Assembly: GCA_958413895.1 (NCBI GenBank) | Contig: CATYVQ010000029.1 | Location: 1-7,558, forward strand | Length of the DNA stretch: 7,558 bases | Direction of reading: 5' to 3' | Origin: an uncultured Collinsella sp. | GTDB lineage: Bacteria; Actinomycetota; Coriobacteriia; Coriobacteriales; Coriobacteriaceae | Part shown: one piece after another, positions 5,650 through 7,558 of the stretch | Position numbering within the stretch: the stretch's first letter is position 1 | How the letters are laid out: the number at the start of each line of letters is the position of its first letter | Notes under the pieces: generated by a model | What the model was told of the DNA's origin: nothing | Seen by the model: the letters and a program-made list of their open reading frames with translations, nothing else | Database searches by the model: none | Position numbers and translations under genes: made by a program

Positions 5650-6954
5650 TTAGGCGCGCTCGGCACGAGCAAGCTCGGCAGCGACAAGCTTAACGGCCAG
5701 CACCAGCACATCGAGCGCGGCCTCCAAGTCCTCGACCGTGGGATAGCTCGGCGCGATGCGGATGTTGGTGTCGCGCGGATCCTTGCCATAGGGCCAGGTA
5801 GCACCGGCCGGCGTGAGCTTGACGCCCAGGTCGGCACAAAGCGCGGCGACCTTTTGGGCCGAGCCCTCGGGACCATCAAAACTCACAAAGTAGCCGCCGC
5901 GAGGATGCGTCCAAGTAGCGCAGCCCGTCTCGCCCAGGCCCTCGGTGAGCTTGCGCTCAACGGCCTCAAAGCGCGGGCGCAAGAACTCGGCATGCTTTTT
6001 CATGTGCTCCTTGACCGCCTCGATGGTGGGAAGGAAACGCACGTGGCGCAGTTGGTTGAGCTTATCGGCGCTGATGAGGCCGGCCTTCAGGCGCTTGGAG
6101 AACTCCGCGATAACCGCGGGGCTCGCACCGATAAAGCCGATACCGGCACCCGGGAAAGTGATCTTGGACGTCGAGGCGAATGCCACCACGCGGTCCTCGG
6201 TGCCCGCCGTGCGGGCAAGATCGAAGATGTTGGCGAGCTTGTCGGTCTCGTCGTACAGGTCGTGCACGCAGTAGGCGTTGTCCCAGAAGATGCGGAAATC
6301 AGACGCGGCCGTGGGCATCTCGACCAGGCGACGCACAGTGTCCTCGCTAAAGGTGATGCCCGTGGGGTTGGAATACTTGGGCACGCACCAGATGCCTTTG
6401 ATGGAGTCGTCGGCGGCAACGAGGCGCTCGATCTCGTCCATATCGGGGCCGTTGTCGGTCATCGCGACGGGAACGTTCTCGATACCCAAGTCGGCGGTAA
6501 TGCCAAAGTGGCGATCGTAGCCGGGAACCGGGCACAGGAACTTGACCTTCTTGCCGTCGTGCGCTGCCTCGTAAGCCTCCCAAGGGTCGCTACCACACGA
6601 GCCGCAACGCCAGAACATACCGGCGATATCGTGCTCGATCAGCAAGCTCGACGAGCCCAGCACGAGCGTCTGCTCGGCGGGGCAACCCAGGAACTCCCCT
6701 GCCAGCTTGCGTGCCGAGGGAATGCCCTCAAAGCAGCCGTAGTTGGAGCAGTCGACGTTGCCGTCGTGCAGATCGGCATCGGCATTGAGGATATCGAGCA
6801 TGGGTCGAGAGATGTCCACCTGGGAGGGCGACGGCTTGCCGCGGGCCATGTCGAGCGCCAGGCCCTTGGCCTTGACCTCGGCGACCTCGGCTTTGAGCGC
6901 CTCGATGGCGGCATCGAGTTCGGTGGTTTCCATCTTCTGGTAGATCGTCTGCAT
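5650..6954 (-). CDS. Aspartate aminotransferase-like PLP enzyme (group Ic type)
   Basis: Fold-type I PLP aminotransferase, 434 aa, probably exchanging the amino group between aspartate and 2-oxoglutarate. Seen: N-terminal helical segment (1-30); LDMARGKPS (34-42); NYGCFEG (71-77) at the substrate/PLP phosphate region; PKYSNPTG (192-199) with Asn196; WDNAY (224-228) with Asp225 for the PLP pyridine nitrogen and Tyr228; FASTSKITFPGAGIG (259-273) with Schiff-base Lys264; and NIRIAPSYP (397-405) with Arg399, expected to bind the substrate carboxylate. The FWDNAY and SKITFPGAGIGF wording and the length match the group Ic AspAT described from Corynebacterium (from memory), rather than E. coli AspC. 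ATG 6954 has AAAGG 8 nt upstream. Substrate specificity is inferred; a broader aminotransferase is possible. Followed by the STAS gene after 66 nt; divergent from the small gene at 7104. Confidence 0.9.
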   Translation of the reverse strand: MQTIYQKMETTELDAAIEALKAEVAEVKAKGLALDMARGKPSPSQVDISRPMLDILNADADLHDGNVDCSNYGCFEGIPSARKLAGEFLGCPAEQTLVLGSSSLLIEHDIAGMFWRCGSCGSDPWEAYEAAHDGKKVKFLCPVPGYDRHFGITADLGIENVPVAMTDNGPDMDEIERLVAADDSIKGIWCVPKYSNPTGITFSEDTVRRLVEMPTAASDFRIFWDNAYCVHDLYDETDKLANIFDLARTAGTEDRVVAFASTSKITFPGAGIGFIGASPAVIAEFSKRLKAGLISADKLNQLRHVRFLPTIEAVKEHMKKHAEFLRPRFEAVERKLTEGLGETGCATWTHPRGGYFVSFDGPEGSAQKVAALCADLGVKLTPAGATWPYGKDPRDTNIRIAPSYPTVEDLEAALDVLVLAVKLVAAELARAERA

Positions 6955-6995
6955 GGGTGCGACCTTTCGCGAAGCGGTACGTTGCAGTTCGTCTA

Positions 6996-7001
6996 AGTAT
7001 A
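6996..7001 (-). promoter_or_regulatory. Candidate -10 box for the aminotransferase gene
   Basis: TATACT on the minus strand within the 149-nt divergent gap (6955-7103), about 42 nt before the ATG at 6954. Its surroundings match those of the tat -10 candidate at 5192-5197. The -35 position is GC-rich and not consensus-like. The rest of the gap holds only a weak hairpin (7066-7070 with 7078-7082) near the ribosome site of the rightward gene; I could not place a convincing promoter for that gene. Confidence 0.4.
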
Positions 7002-7103
7002 GACCGCCACCGCCGCAACGGTATGAAGCCGTGATAGATTAAGTCCATCGCAATGAATTACGAATCGCCGCGTATGCCGGCGTGAAGCGCCCAAGGAGGC
7101 ACT

Positions 7104-7358
7104 ATGGAGTACGGATCGTTCCAGGCCGAGGAATTCGGCGACCTGCAGCGCCTGGTCGACGGACTGTTTTACGACCGCCACGCCATCGACCGCCTGGATC
7201 TGATCGTACAGGCCGAAATCTTGGACCTGGCGCCCGATCTCATGGAAATCGTCAACCTGCTACCGCCCGGCTATTACGACCGCCAGTCACTTTGCGACCA
7301 GCTCAACTCGGCCCTTGCCGCCCACGGCTGGGGCGCCGTCTACGGAACGGTGGAATAA
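7104..7358 (+). CDS. Small acidic protein of unknown function
   Basis: An 84-aa acidic protein I do not recognise. ATG 7104 is preceded by a strong AAGGAGG (7093-7099) with a 4-nt gap, and the codons are GC-rich at third position like those of the neighbours, so I consider it real. It has no signal peptide, transmembrane segment or Cys pair (a single Cys). Predicted by eye to be mainly helical: about residues 8-22 and 24-52, then LLPPGYYDRQSLCDQLNSAL (52-71) and a Gly/Trp-containing end (HGWGAVYGTVE). The LPPGYYDRQ turn followed by a helix faintly recalls small actinobacterial DUF2795-type proteins, but this is only a thought. It is the only rightward gene, divergent from the aminotransferase and followed by terminator-like stem-loops, so probably monocistronic. 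Confidence 0.75.
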   Translation: MEYGSFQAEEFGDLQRLVDGLFYDRHAIDRLDLIVQAEILDLAPDLMEIVNLLPPGYYDRQSLCDQLNSALAAHGWGAVYGTVE

Positions 7359-7412
7359 GCCTCGAGGCCGACGATTTGGCCCGCTTCCCGACCCTGGCGA
7401 GGCTTGTTTTAG
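7357..7412 (+). terminator. Candidate intrinsic terminator after the small gene
   Basis: AAGCCTCG (7357-7364) pairs perfectly with CGAGGCTT (7398-7405), an 8-bp stem starting inside the stop codon, followed by the T-rich TTGTTTT. The 33-nt interior can form a small GGCC/GGCC stem of its own (7366-7369 with 7378-7381, by eye). The large loop makes it imperfect. The arms also read symmetrically on the minus strand. Confidence 0.4.
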
Positions 7413-7424
7413 GGCTTGTGGCCA

Positions 7425-7457
7425 AAAAAGGGCAAATATGAGTACTGTTGCCTTTTT
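7425..7457. terminator. Second, bidirectional terminator-like stem-loop
   Basis: AAAAAGGGCAA (7425-7435) pairs with TTGCCTTTTT (7448-7457), 10 pairs with a bulged G at 7430 and a 12-nt loop containing AGTACT. A-tract on one side and T-tract on the other give the layout of an intrinsic terminator usable in both directions. It would back up the stem-loop just upstream, or stop a leftward gene entering from the right. Confidence 0.5.
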
Positions 7458-7558
7458 AGTAGCAGCGATTCTTGGTCGAAATCGGCAAAACTCGACTTGA
7501 AACTGATGGCGCGCGCAGACGTGGTGTAAGAGCGTCCTGAGGTCCGTCGCTGCAAGTC
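7458..7558. other. Terminal stretch without a supported gene
   Basis: No convincing gene. A further inverted repeat, GTCGA (7475-7479) with TCGAC (7492-7496), is present. The minus strand is open for 49 codons from the window edge to a TAA at 7411-7409, which may or may not be the end of a gene lying mostly outside. A 20-codon plus-strand reading frame (7438-7500) starts within the loop of the preceding stem-loop. Confidence 0.4.

Noticed and set aside
5645..5659. GCGCG/CGCGC hairpin at the aminotransferase stop codon as a terminator
   Set aside because: 5-bp stem with no T-tract on the minus strand; probably a chance GC palindrome.
5137..6996. 619-codon open frame on the plus strand
   Set aside because: Antisense to the aminotransferase and STAS genes, with no recognisable motif or good ribosome site; a shadow frame.
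7082..7441. 119-codon plus-strand frame overlapping the small gene
   Set aside because: Arg/Pro-rich product in a shifted frame, no ribosome site of its own; the 7104 start has the AAGGAGG site and sensible composition.
1..7558. CRISPR arrays, insertion sequences, prophage genes, tRNA or rRNA
   Set aside because: No spaced direct repeats, transposase or integrase motifs, tRNA-like cloverleaf or rRNA-like sequence seen on either strand.

Overview
The window is a compact, GC-rich chromosomal segment of a bacterium. The gene set (a Tat translocase, [NiFe]-metalloenzyme maturation genes, a group Ic-type aspartate aminotransferase, an orphan STAS protein), the codon bias and the protein style suggest a Coriobacteriia actinobacterium, with Collinsella or a close relative as the best guess. 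This assignment is inference from sequence feel; no rRNA or other marker is present. There is no sign of phage, insertion sequence, CRISPR array, tRNA or rRNA.

Layout: almost everything reads leftward on the minus strand. In transcription order from the right: a PLP-dependent aspartate aminotransferase (6954-5650); a 104-aa STAS-domain anti-sigma-factor antagonist-like protein (5583-5269); a 152-nt gap with a candidate promoter and inverted repeat; then a tight run of five genes: a tatA/tatB-type gene (5116-4526, GTG start), tatC (4526-3735, 1-nt stop/start overlap), hypA (3728-3372), hypB (3316-2633) and topA (2578 to beyond position 1, TTG start, 3' end outside the window). The topA frame fills the whole left third. 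It does not end in the window, so it should be recorded as a 3'-partial gene. To the right, one small gene of unknown function (84 aa, 7104-7358) reads rightward, divergent from the aminotransferase. It is followed by 200 nt with two terminator-like stem-loops and no clear gene.

Function: TatA/B and TatC form a minimal twin-arginine export unit for folded cofactor-containing proteins. HypA and HypB deliver nickel to [NiFe] hydrogenases (or urease), and many [NiFe]-hydrogenase small subunits are exported by Tat. The order tatA-tatC-hypA-hypB therefore makes biological sense as a redox-enzyme assembly/export unit. TopA appears appended downstream as a housekeeping passenger. No hydrogenase structural gene or hypC-F lies in the window.

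Most notable: TopA looks like the archaeal type (N-terminus, active-site motif and zinc-ribbon sequences), carries four Cys4 zinc-ribbon motifs, and ends in a histone-H1-like Lys/Ala/Thr repeat tail. Second is the shared promoter-like box upstream of the tat run and of the aminotransferase, with a strong inverted repeat abutting it in the tat case. I saw no convincing wholly new system here; this is mainly a housekeeping region.
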